Origin: Roridomyces roridus
Lineage: Eukaryota; Basidiomycota; Agaricomycetes; Agaricales; Mycenaceae
Assembly (NCBI GenBank): GCA_029378245.1
Contig: JARKIF010000007.1
Span: forward strand, 2,604,001-2,668,000
DNA length: 64,000 nucleotides
Direction of reading: 5' to 3'
The notes beneath the pieces are model-generated. The model did no database searches. It was given only the letters and a program-made list of their open reading frames with translations, and was not told the DNA's origin. Position numbers and translations under genes: made by a program. Shown in pieces: positions 24,279-34,191 of the stretch (position 1 is its first letter; each line of letters begins with the position of its first letter).

Positions 24279-24487
24279 CTTATACGACGGACTCACGGAA
24301 CGCTGTGAAGGCCAAATGATGCCTGTTCTTACAATTCACGTCCACTGACTAGTGACCAACCACTGACGGATATGGGAATCTATTAGACCTGAGTAAGACC
24401 GAGAGTACCATTGGCTCACGGGTGGTTCTCCAGAAAGTCGATAACCGCATGGAGGCTGTGGCCCACTCAGGCCACATTTCACTGATC

Positions 24488-24580
24488 TCCGATGTGGTGT
24501 ATCGGTAACATATCCACCTCTCATTGGTCTGCTCTCAGTATATGACGCGGTTGCGCGGGGTTCGATTCCCCGCATCGGAA
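24488..24580 (+). pseudogene. tRNA-Glu(CTC)-like gene, anticodon arm broken
   Basis: The acceptor stem (TCCGATG with CATCGGA), the D arm with its GG, and the T arm (CGGGG, TTCGATT, CCCCG) all pair perfectly. The anticodon loop reads CTCTCAT, as in tRNA-Glu, but the 3' half of its stem is replaced by an unrelated stretch and cannot pair. A normal tRNA intron would not restore it. So this is a damaged tRNA or a tRNA-derived repeat, not a certain functional gene. Confidence 0.5.
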
Positions 24581-24738
24581 TGATCTTTTAGCGCTGCGGC
24601 TTTTGTTCGGTCACCTCAACACGTTAGCCCGCCAGACTGCTGCTCTCAGATACCCCGTTCAAATTTTGCTAAACACAGCGAACCTTCGAAAGGCAGCCCA
24701 GCTTCCGAGGCTCCCATTTATCCTCGTTCACGGCGCCC

Positions 24739-24760
24739 GGTTCGATTCCCCGCATCGGAA
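24739..24760 (+). repeat. tRNA-like 3' tail, second copy
   Basis: The 22 bases from the T loop to the discriminator are identical to those at 24559-24580, but no acceptor 5' half or D arm precedes them. A third, slightly different tail is at 34085-34105. They look like fragments of tRNA or of a tRNA-derived short element. Confidence 0.5.
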
Positions 24761-25289
24761 TATGTTGTAGGAGACCCGGCTCCTCGGACAACGTGACCGT
24801 GTTCGAGTCCTAATCCAACTGCCTGAACATTCAACCTTTATTTTCTTATGTTCCATATTGCTAAAACCATGTGGACGAGTCTCCAACAGCACATGGAAAC
24901 TGCTGGCTGACTCAGTCTGAGCACATGTACTTTTACTTGCCTTACCAATCCTAGATACGCAGCCTGTATAAATACCAGCCCTGCTTGTTGAATACAGTAT
25001 CTGTTCTTCCTCTCACAAAAGAATAGATCGTGCATCATCGTGGCATTTTTGTGGCGACCACACTCTCCGACATCGTTGCCGCGTCAACGTGGTCGAAGCT
25101 AATCCGTTGCTTTGACATGTCATTTGACTGTAAGATATCGTGTATCTGATCTGGTCATGGAGGCAGTTGCATTGATTGCTTGGGGTTCAATTCTCCTCAT
25201 CGAGGTTCAGAAAACTTTTGGTTCTCGTTCAAAAATTCGAACGACAATATACAGAGTTCAAGACTAGGTATCCATATGACCCATTCCCT
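24761..25289. other. intergenic, no gene recognised
   Basis: About 530 bases between the tRNA-like tail and the end of the second GMC gene. A weak T-arm-like sequence lies at about 25185-25205. Nothing else is seen. Confidence 0.35.
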
Positions 25290-28028
25290 TCACTTCCTCC
25301 CGCGAATGATATCAGCAGCTGCAACTCGTCAAACGCGTGCATGCCCAGCGAATACCGCACATACCTTTCTCCGCTATGACATAGACCGTCGCTGGAAAAG
25401 AGTAGCCGTTTCAGCAAAGTAAAACCAGTAAACCGAGACTGTGCACTCACTCTGCGTGTGCGCAGCAATATGCAACGGGACGACGCTCAGATCCACCACG
25501 CGCAGATTCGTGGTACCGTACACCTTGAGCTCGGGGTCGACGACGCCGTTCTTGGAGCGAGGAAGCATGGAGCAGCTGCCCAAGGCGTCTAGCCAGCAAG
25601 TCAGCAAGAAAGGGGGCTGAGTATTGGGAGGGAACGCACGCCAGGCCGTCCCGTGTAGGTTCTTGATGTACTCTATCATTCACACCCATGAAGATGAATA
25701 AACACCACCTAAGGATTGCGAGAGGGGAAACATACCGCGAATCTGCTCATCGGTAACACACTCTGCTCCCGGATCAGCCTCTTTGACGACGGCAGATTTG
25801 AACGGCTCCGTCTGCGCCAGCTTGCGGGTGTACTTGACGCCTTGGACGAGGAGCTCGAGGTCTGAGGGGAAAAAGTGAGTAAACCCAGCCGTCTCTGAAT
25901 GTATAGGCCTGGCTGACCGAAATCATTCTCGAAATAATGAGGGTCGATCGCAGGATTTGCGGTTGGATCAGTGGATGTTGCGTGCTGTATAATTCAGCTC
26001 AGATGATGGAAGAGGGAAGCCACTTACGATAGTCCCGCGCGAAAACGGATGCTGAAGAATCAGAATCGCCGTCATGTACGTCTTTCCCTGCTCGGGAGCG
26101 GCTTGTACGAGCATTAGCCACTAATCAAATACAAGACCTAGCACTCACTTGCGCTATCAATGTATTACCTCGAATCAGCAAGCGCACCAAGAGGAGTCGG
26201 AAATTGATACGCACAAAGTCAAATGCCCGGGGAACAGAAGCAACTCAATATCAGGCAACCCGTCATCCTTCAACACGCTCATCTGAAGCTCCCACTGTTC
26301 CTTCAACCACTTGGGCACGCTCCCCGCTTGTTTCTGTTTTTCCAAATTGGCGTCAAGAGCGTCGATGAGCGCGGGCGCCTCGTGTGGGTTGACAGTTGAC
26401 AACGGGAGGAACGAGAAGGATGAGAGACCGGCGCGTTGGGGACCCAGGCCTTGTTCGCTGCGGGTTCAATCGAGTTCATCAGCGGGGAGCGGAACAGGGA
26501 GAAGGCCTACTAGAGCTTTTTCGCCTCTGCCGCGTACGTCGGGTCGCGGAAGGAGTCCAGCGTAGGCGGGGAGCCGGCGATCTCGTATGAGACACCAATG
26601 AATCTGCACGTGAGTTTGTCAGCTTTGAAAGGAGAGATAGAGCTGGGAATACTTACGAATGTTCCTGTACATTTTCGCCTACACCAGGCAACTCGATCTT
26701 GGTCTCGACGCCGATGTTGGATAGGATTTCGGGGCGACCGATGCCTACGCCAGATTCATGAGCTTCGGGATGTTAATATTTGGAGTGCACGTGGACTCAC
26801 CGGACAGTTCGAGGATCTGCGGACTCTTGATAGCGCTTCAAGGAAATCAACAAACGGGCAGCTCAGGTGAGCTCAACACACACCCGGCACAGAGTATAAC
26901 CTCCCGCTTCGCATTGACCGTGCACTTCTTCCCGGCGTGCAGATACTCGACGCCAGAAGCGGTTAGCGGCTTCTCGCTGTGCTTCTCGTTGAAGAGGACC
27001 CGTGCAACGGTGGCTTCAGTGATGACCTACGACCCCTTAGTTCCATGCTCAAAGACGTAGCACCATGGAACGCACAGTCAAATTCGGCCTCTCTCGCGCA
27101 GGGAGGTAATAACCCGTCGTCGCATACGAACGCGTCCAATCTTTAGGATCGAGGTTGGCGTTGGCGAGCCACCTCCCTGTGATCTATTCAAATCCCCATG
27201 TCAGCCAGCAACTTGAAGCAAAATGAAGAGATACGAACGTTTCCGCCATAGGGATCCTCCACCCTCGGCACACCCAGGTTTTCCATCGTCCCTTGAAACA
27301 GGTCATCCAGAACATGGTGGTGAACTGGGATCGTCGTGTGGATGGGCCCGTCGGTGCCGCGGATTGAAGCGTCCCATGTTTGAGGCACTGCATCGGGTTG
27401 TGGCTCGGTGGGTGGGTGGAATCTGCGTGTTCGAAGAATGGATGAATGGTTAATTAAGAGAGGGTAAAGCCACAGACGTTTCGCTCTTCTTTGTGTACTT
27501 CAAAAACTCGACCCAATTCCACCCGGGGTTTCCAAGTTTCTCAAAAGCGTCGATGTCTGCGGCCGGGGGCTTTATCCACGCTGCTCTCGGATGAGAAACA
27601 CTGATGGGCACGAATAAATGACAGGACGTACCGTAGAAGTTCAGCCCAGATGAGCCGCCCAGGCCCTTCCCCCGACTCCAGATCACCTCCCTATCGTTGG
27701 AGAACTTTTGCTTGACGGTGGTGAAAGCCCAATCAAACTAAATTGGTTCTCGTCAGCCAGCGCTTGTCGAAATATCAAGGATGCTACGGACCTTGGGATT
27801 CCCGAACGTCATGGCATACTGTGCGGGCATCATAATCTCCGGTTGTGCGATATTGGGTTCGCCAGCTTCGAGCACGATGACGGAGACGGACGGGTCTTCG
27901 GTGAGTCGGGACGCGAGCACCAAGCCCGCAGTCTGTCACCGATTAGGTGCGCAGAACAAGGGCAAAGAAAAGAAAAGACACACCCCGCCCCCAACAATCA
28001 CGTAGTCAAACTCGCTTTGGTGGCTCAT
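25290..28028 (-). CDS. GMC oxidoreductase, aryl-alcohol oxidase-like, paralogue
   Basis: Same organisation as the gene at 20420-23213. Start MSHQSEFDYVIVGGG, then VIVLEAGEPNIAQPEI, FDWAFTTVKQKFSNDRE, VIWSRGKGLGGSSGLNFYG, GNPGWNWVEFLKYTKKSET, the catalytic region TAWHALGSCSMLPR (His made across the intron near 25615) and LRVVDLSVVPLHIAAHTQ, and the end ATVYVIAEKAADIIRGRK. Both catalytic His are present. About a dozen short introns at positions that match the first gene, so this is a tandem duplication. No signal peptide is visible. By family it uses FAD and O2 or quinones to oxidise an alcohol; the substrate is not predictable. Confidence 0.88.
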
Positions 28029-28067
28029 CTTGGGTGGCTGTTATGAGAAAGGGGAGGTAGACGTGAA

Positions 28068-28074
28068 TTATATA
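28068..28074 (-). promoter_or_regulatory. TATA box of GMC gene 2
   Basis: On the minus strand TATATAA lies 40 bases upstream of the start codon at 28028. Confidence 0.5.
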
Positions 28075-28654
28075 GCTGTAGAGATAATAACCTCGTTGTC
28101 AACTGAGCGAGAGGGCCGAACACGTCTAGATCTCAGTCGGCCGTCCGGACTCGGGCGGCGGTCGCAACTCCATGGCATGTGAGTTTATGCTGGCCGAGCG
28201 ATATAACCACTCAGCAGAAGACAAGAGCGATCCAAGCACCACGGAGTCGGCTGTCCCGCAGAAGCACCGTCGCATCTCCGCTATCCTGGCAGTCGACTGA
28301 CTCGACTTCCGCTGGCCGCGGCGTCGTGCCATGACAAAGAGCAACTGAGCGCTGAATGACGAGCCATTTGAGAGAGGTCTTTCACAGACTGGACAAAGTC
28401 TTTCTCGATTCACGTCCGTGATGGCTCGGTGGTGGCACGATGTGGAAGGAGACAAAGGGAGGAATGATCCGAGACGCACATCCAATCAAGATCCTTATCA
28501 GGCGCACCCGATCACTGTGATGGCGCATCAGCGCCGAACGGATGTTTGTGATGGCTCCTCACTCAGCTAAATTATAGAAGGGCATTGGACCTTTGCTTCT
28601 TCCAAGTCCACAGTTACGACAGTACATTCTCAGTATCAAAAAAAAAAATCTGAA
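28075..28654. other. GMC 2 upstream region, no gene recognised
   Basis: About 580 bases. A minus-strand frame (28126-28485) contains a CPVCERP motif but has no other recognisable feature, and I do not call it a gene. Confidence 0.35.
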
Positions 28655-30450
28655 TCAGAGTCCTATAGGCCCGTCTGTGTGCTCCATGTTGAACCTGGGA
28701 TGAAATCAGTTCAATCAAGCCGATTTGAATCTGCAGATGCACCTCGTTGGATCGTACTTTGCGTACGTTGCCATGAGAAAAGGCAAATCTCCATACGTTT
28801 CAAACACGTCCTGACTCGTGTCGGATTCGCTGATGAATAACGGAAGTCCGTGACTCGGCGGTGTTCTGAAAATTCAACATCAACCGTCTGTGTGATACAA
28901 AGCCGAAAAACACGCACTCAGTAAGCATCAATTTGAACCCCTCATCGACGTCGTTGGGCCGGACAGCCTCTCCCGGTGCGTAGGTCAAGTCGAAATTAAT
29001 GGACGCATACGGAACCCCCGGATTCCCCATCGCATTCGGCCCCGACAGACTCGCTTCCCACTGAGACACCGGGATTGGCGAAATAGTGAGTGAAGACGCC
29101 ACAAGATGGGGTTCCGCGAAGGCCTCGGTGAACCTGAGAAACCGATTACACCCATTCAAAAACGTCTCTTCGTCCCCCAACCAGGACGAACTGCCGAATT
29201 GTTGCCCGTTTCCGCGCGCATTTCCAGGGACGAGTGACGTCAAATCAAAGTAACTCATTGGGGAGAAGCATTGGGAGGTGTTGGGGATCGACAGGAATTC
29301 GCCAAAGATGGGACGGGGTAGGCTTTCGCCCATGTAGAATACATATAATATAGTAGCGTCGGACGCGGAGATGTTGAGGGTATTGAGAGAGATCACGGCG
29401 CCTGGGCACAGTTCTCAATACGAGGAACCGATGGTGATCCGGGTACTTACTGGCTTTAGGGTCGACAACGTTCTTGATGTAATTGACTGTCGCTTTGAGG
29501 AGGGCTTGGTTTGCTGATCCTGGGTACTGAACAGGAATCCATCAGAGCTTTTGCCACAACCACTCATTCGAGACTCACAGTGACACTCCCACCAAACCAC
29601 CGCTTCTCATCCTTTCTTCCAGTCTTGGCAGCATATATTCTGAATTCCGTGACGATCCCAAACCTGTTCGCCCCACCCTTGAGCGCACGAAAGAGATCAG
29701 AGTGCTCGTTCGCAGCAGAGGCTGTGACCAGCTCGCCAGTGACGAGTACAACGTCCATCTCCGCAATTCGATCCGCCGACCATCCGTAGAGCGGCGCTGC
29801 AAAGCTGATGCCGCCCCCAAGGAGTAGCCCCACGCCGACATCGCTGGTGTAAGTACGTCGGCAAATATTGCAATCGGTATCAAAGGAAGCACGCACGTAG
29901 CTCGTCCCCCGATAAGAGAGATGCCATGGGGTTCCAGCGCGATTTCAGCATCGCTCAAGCGCATGCCGGGCTCCAGAGAGATCCAGTTGGTGTTGGCATC
30001 ATACGAGACCCTTGTCATGTTTTCAAACGAGATGAGAATCCCATTCGTGATACTATCGTTACTCCCATGAGACTCGAACCCGAGCAGAATAACGACGCAC
30101 CTGTTCCACCCAATCATGGCACTGTGTCCTCCCGCTTGTACAGCGTACCTCGCTCCATATTCGTAGATGCTTCTCATTGTCACCTGAACATCGGAAGCGG
30201 TCTGAGGATAGACGATGCAGGTTGGTCGATCGAGGGAATTGAACAGATTCCACGCTCCGGTGGCAGTAGCGTTGTATCCCGAACCGGAGAACCCAACCAG
30301 CGTCGACCCGAGAGTATTGCGAAGGACAGCGCAGGCGCTAGCCGCCGGGGAGAGTACGGGTTGGGGAGACAGAAAGGCGGGAGCCTGCAAGGCTGGTATG
30401 AGGCCTAGGGAGAGTGCCCTGGCCAGGGAAGCCAAGTCTGGTGGCAGCAT
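28655..30450 (-). CDS. FAD-linked oxidase, BBE/PCMH-type
   Basis: Secreted flavoenzyme of the PCMH fold with a berberine-bridge C-terminal part; relatives oxidise sugars, alcohols or secondary metabolites with O2. The N-terminus (MLPPDLASLARALSLGLIP) looks like a signal peptide. Then come CIVYPQTASDVQVTMRSI and QAGGHSAMIGWN, whose His is the usual 8-alpha-histidyl FAD anchor, VSLEPG-like ISLEPGMRLSDAEIAL, and DVGVGLLLGGGIS. The second covalent anchor Cys of bicovalent enzymes is Val here, so a single FAD link is predicted. Later parts are ALKGGANRFGIVTEFRI, SLTISPIPVSQWEASLSG and the end DPTRFNMEHTDGPIGL. Six or seven short introns. No frame break seen. Confidence 0.85.
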
Positions 30451-30500
30451 GCAGGGCGTGAATTCAACAATGAAAGGCGAGACGCCTCCAGCTTATCCCA

Positions 30501-30506
30501 CTTATA
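30501..30506 (-). promoter_or_regulatory. TATA box of FAD oxidase gene
   Basis: On the minus strand TATAAG lies 51 bases upstream of the start codon at 30450. Confidence 0.45.
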
Positions 30507-30865
30507 CACTGGGTTCCGCAAACCCAATGGGGCTAGCACGGGGCGGCGTAGGAGGCAGTCATGGTGAGATGATCTTGGACGAGTTGTCCCTAGCTCAACC
30601 CTAGCTTCAAGCTTCATGAATCATGGACTAGTCCGACTGTTCTGCAAGTTCGGGGTGCCTGCCAGTTCGTCCCGCGCAGACCTAGCGATCGGATCCTTCT
30701 CAGCGAGTGTAGAGCGTAGCATCGGAGGATGGCAGGATGGCGTCGAGCTTGCAGAGCATTGCATTGGAAGGTCAGCATGATGAGGGCGTAAGACAAGATA
30801 AGTAGCCGTACAGATATAATTGCCGCAGCGAGCGCGTCATTGGAGCTTTTGCAAGAGTATGCAGG

Positions 30866-31225
30866 TCCGAAGTCCGTTCAGGAGAGGTTCGCAAAGGATG
30901 TAAATCCCATCGGCATCGGCGGAGACAATTACGGATACCCACAAAAAATGTACCGCAGTCCGACGTATCGTGTGGCATGATGAACCTTTTAAAGGCTTGG
31001 AGCTGTGAAATCAAACAAAAAGAGGCATGTAAGTACTCACGGAAGCGATTACTTGACCAGCGCCGCACACTCCTTCTGCAAGATTTGCGAAGCTGGTGCG
31101 TTGATGGCCAGTGAGTCCCTCAGTGACTCAGTCTCGCTTCTCTCGAACTCCCCTGAGTCCCTTCTCCAATACTCGCATATCCGTCGAGTCACTGCGAGGG
31201 TCGCGCGAGAGCGCGAGGTCCGCCG
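30866..31225 (-). pseudogene. PX-PH gene relic, copy B (internal deletion)
   Basis: A shortened copy of the gene at 34192-36473. From right to left it has the first-exon end (VTRR.CEY and ILQKECAALVK), which now runs into a TAA stop where the parent reads on (KYSLP), then the AFKRFIMP segment, then directly the parent's later segment around 35470-35525. About 455 bases of the parent are missing, joined near 30940. DNA to the left (about 30640-30860) also resembles the parent's flank at 33560-33820. It cannot make a protein. Confidence 0.7.
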
Positions 31226-31291
31226 GTTGACGTAGGGATCAAATGGCCCGGCGGATGCTACATGGGTGCGATCGTGCGAGGCTGTAGCCTG

Positions 31292-31425
31292 TTTGTGGAT
31301 TGCGCTCGCACTGTGGTGGCATAGAACAAAACCAGAATCAGCAGGAAAAATGGGAGGAGGCCGAGGCCACCATCAGGCAGAGTGGCAGCCTAGGCTCCGG
31401 ACGCAACACAGGGTTTCAGCGCGGA
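31292..31425 (+). repeat. 134-bp direct repeat R1, copy a
   Basis: Identical to 31717-31850 except for one base. The repeat has no recognised coding content. It stands next to another repeat pair (R2), so the four units interleave. Confidence 0.85.
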
Positions 31426-31572
31426 AGGGTGGGTGGGACCCTTCCGGCTTCTTCCTGTGCTGGTCAAAGCTGTGAATGGTTAGTAAATATAAGTAAAGGT
31501 TAGTATGTTAGTAGATCTGCAATAATACATGTTGAATAGGCAAGTAAATAATAAAAGGGCGGGAAGGGTGGG

Positions 31573-31718
31573 CAAAAAGAACGGCGCCGCCGAGGGCGAC
31601 AATGCCAGCGTGCGAGGTGGCTCGAGACAAGGAGCAAACGTAACGTAGTGACGGTTGCTGATCCACAAACTCGGTTTTGTGGAGCACTCGTGCCTCACAC
31701 TCCGTCAAACCATCAATT
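31573..31718 (+). repeat. 146-bp direct repeat R2, copy a
   Basis: Reappears at 32918-33063 in the same orientation with no difference that I could find. Its last two bases overlap the first two of R1 copy b. Confidence 0.85.
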
Positions 31719-31850
31719 TGTGGATTGCGCTCGCACTGTGGTGGCATAGAACAAAACCAGAATCAGCAGGAAAAATGGGAGGAGGCCGAGGCCACCATCA
31801 GGCAGAGTGGCAGCCTCGGCTCCGGACGCAACACAGGGTTTCAGCGCGGA
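31717..31850 (+). repeat. 134-bp direct repeat R1, copy b
   Basis: Second copy of R1. It abuts R2 copy a with a 2-base overlap, which suggests one repeat was inserted or recombined exactly at the end of the other. Confidence 0.85.
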
Positions 31851-32071
31851 CCCCAACCCATTAGGAGTTGTCGACAACGCATCCGCGCAGGAACCCCAAA
31901 CACACTAGGAGGAAGACAAAGAAGGATAAGACCGAATTGGTCATGAGTGTTCGCACGGAAAGCAGGTAATATTGATGAGAGAAAGAAAAGTTACACGTCG
32001 ACAGCAGCTCCCCACCCGAGGAGCAAGGACAGTAACAACGGCAAACAGCGCAAACAGCAGGACAGAGACTC

Positions 32072-32300
32072 CTCTGGGGGCACCCCAGCATCAGAGGAGC
32101 GACAGAAACATCGGCGCGAAGGTGCGAATAGCGAACTCGACTCTGGGGGCACCCCAGTATCAGAGGAGGAACAGCACAGCGGTGCGAAGGCGCGAACAGC
32201 AACAGCAGCGCACAGCATGAACAGAAAACAGCAAACTCGACTCTGGGGGCACCCCAGTATCAGAGGAGCAACAGCACAGCGGCGCAAAGGCGCGAACAGC
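32072..32300 (+). repeat. imperfect tandem repeat with palindromic core
   Basis: Three units begin at 32072, 32141 and 32241. Each opens with CTCTGGGGGCACCCCAG and closes its hairpin with a CAGAGGAG-type sequence, followed by a stretch rich in AACAGC and GCGCGAA. Unit spacing is 69 and 100 bases. Confidence 0.7.
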
Positions 32301-32358
32301 AACAGCGGCACGACAACGCGTGTTCAGCAACAGCGGCGCGACAAGCGCGTTCAGACAA

Positions 32359-32445
32359 CAGCGGCGTGCAACGGCATGGTTCAGCGACAGCGGCGTGCAA
32401 CGGCATGATTCAGCGACAGCGGCGTGCAACGGCACGGTTCAGCAA
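32359..32445 (+). repeat. 29-bp tandem repeat, three units
   Basis: Three 29-base units (32359, 32388, 32417), differing by one or two bases, followed by a partial unit. GC-rich minisatellite that translates as an arginine- and glutamine-rich string in every frame; no protein is implied. Confidence 0.75.
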
Positions 32446-32917
32446 CATCAAGACAGTGTTCATGCAGGGAAGCGAATGCCGGACAGTCCCAAAGACGGAG
32501 CGCAGAGACACGGGATGCTGGATAGAAAGAGACGGGGATGCAAAGACAGGGGAAGGTAACGCAGGGACCCGGACGCAAGTGTCGAAACACAGATGATTCA
32601 TTGACGGGCAGCGGTGATATCTAGGGGAGGTGGTACGGGAACAGCAACGGCGATGGTGCCCGCAATGCGGAGATAAGAGCCACGCGGCGAGGATAGACGA
32701 CTCCGGTATGGAAGGTAAGGGAGGTGACAGCGAGGTCAGTGGCCATAAAGGCGGTCGGCGCGTAGAGACGCACCCAAATCCCTAGTAGCCGACCGCCATT
32801 GCCGCGCGCGACTGCAGCACCCGAAGCCCTAGGCAATGGCTTGAGGAGTTGCGGAGAGTGGGAAGAGGATGAGAGGATGTAGATGGAGCACTCGAGCCAC
32901 CTCGCACGTCAGAGGCA

Positions 32918-33063
32918 CAAAAAGAACGGCGCCGCCGAGGGCGACAATGCCAGCGTGCGAGGTGGCTCGAGACAAGGAGCAAACGTAACGTAGTGACGGT
33001 TGCTGATCCACAAACTCGGTTTTGTGGAGCACTCGTGCCTCACACTCCGTCAAACCATCAATT
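32918..33063 (+). repeat. 146-bp direct repeat R2, copy b
   Basis: Second copy of R2, 1345 bases from the first. The interval between them contains R1 copy b and the tandem repeats. Confidence 0.85.
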
Positions 33064-33070
33064 CTGGTAC

Positions 33071-33281
33071 TTATTAGCTATAGTGTCGTGACTCGTCCGA
33101 TGCCTAGCTGGCACAAGGCCTCAGTTCAATTGAAATGCCTCTTTCCAATGGATCACCGATCCGACGTGAAGCTCCGGCACTTGGTGGCGCGCAGCAGCGG
33201 GAAACGGAGATGGTGGCAGAACGAGGGAGGAAAATGTTATGTAATCAATCAGATCAAATTGACAACGCTTGTCTCAAACTA
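33071..33281 (+). repeat. dispersed repeat, copy 1
   Basis: About 210 bases that align with 47942-48155 in the same orientation, with several mismatches and small gaps. Shared blocks include the CTTTCCAATGG and ATGTTATGTAATC segments and the closing GCTTGTCTCAAAC. Probably an old non-coding element. Confidence 0.7.
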
Positions 33282-34191
33282 ATGGAAGCGAAAACCTCCC
33301 ACATCCATATCTTGGAGTGGCGATAGCACGGCAGAGCGGAGGCGGCGTCTATGGACAGAGCCATAGCATGCCTGCTCCAGGTATCCAAGAATGCTCGCCC
33401 GTCACTTTCGGGACCTGCCGAGCAGCGAGCTGGCTCCCATCTCCAAGTTATCCACAAAGACGAGATATTATTGGAGCAGCGCGTACCTTAGCCTGAATTA
33501 CGTCGTCAGGGGGCCGGTGAGACAACAATCCGGCTGCTTATTAGTTTCGCGGACTGGTCCTAGTATTCTTGCGGTTGGTCGGACCTCGGTTGGTGCCGCA
33601 GATCGAGCATCGGATCCTTCTGCGCAGTGTAGCATGCAGCACAAGGGGGTGGCAAGCTTACGGAATGGAAGAGAGTACTAGGGAATCGGGATGATGAGGG
33701 CGCAATGAGGGCGGAAGACAAGATGGCTGTTTGGTGGACAAATACTGATTGCCGCCGGATGTAGTTGATCCGTGACGCGATCAGCCATGGCCCACAGTCA
33801 GCCGCGGCAGCGAGCGCGTCGAAATTGCGCGTCGAAATTGCGCGGCGATTTGAAGCACTTCTGGATAAGTATATTACAGGAGGCGCGTGGCGTTAGTCCA
33901 GGTGTACACTACTCACACTAAGTACTCAGCTCAATATTGGTAACGAGATCGTTCGATTCGGGCTCCACCCTTGGATGCACAAGGCGGCTATTTTTCCAGT
34001 GTTCTGCTTAGAAAGAAATGGGCGGTTAATTACCATGCAAAGACGCATATCCGCCGCCCATTGGGATCATCCCAGTCGACGCGGGGTTCGATTCCCGCAC
34101 CGGAATAAATTCGTGGTGTTGCTTTCCCCTGTTTTTCTCTCGTCTTGCTTTGCCAAATGTCCCAGTTTATACACAGGCACCGCCTTCCTAG
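33282..34191. other. no gene recognised
   Basis: Holds the flank that resembles the DNA beside copy B (33560-33820), a short duplicated GCGTCGAAATT stretch near 33818-33840, and a tRNA-like 3' tail at 34085-34105. No coding frame is supported. Confidence 0.4.
34085..34105 (+). repeat. tRNA-like 3' tail, third copy
   Basis: T loop TTCGATT with a short T stem and an ACCGGAA-type acceptor 3' half. The 5' half is not recognisable. It resembles the tails at 24559 and 24739. Confidence 0.4.

Noticed and set aside
16334..30450. Classical biosynthetic gene cluster
   Set aside because: No polyketide synthase, NRPS or terpene synthase is present; the genes are oxidoreductases only.
31292..31850. CRISPR-like array
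   Set aside because: Only two copies of each repeat, units too long, and this is a fungal genome.
31947..32408. Arg/Gln-rich frame of 153 codons
   Set aside because: Produced by tandem repeats; open in several frames and both strands.
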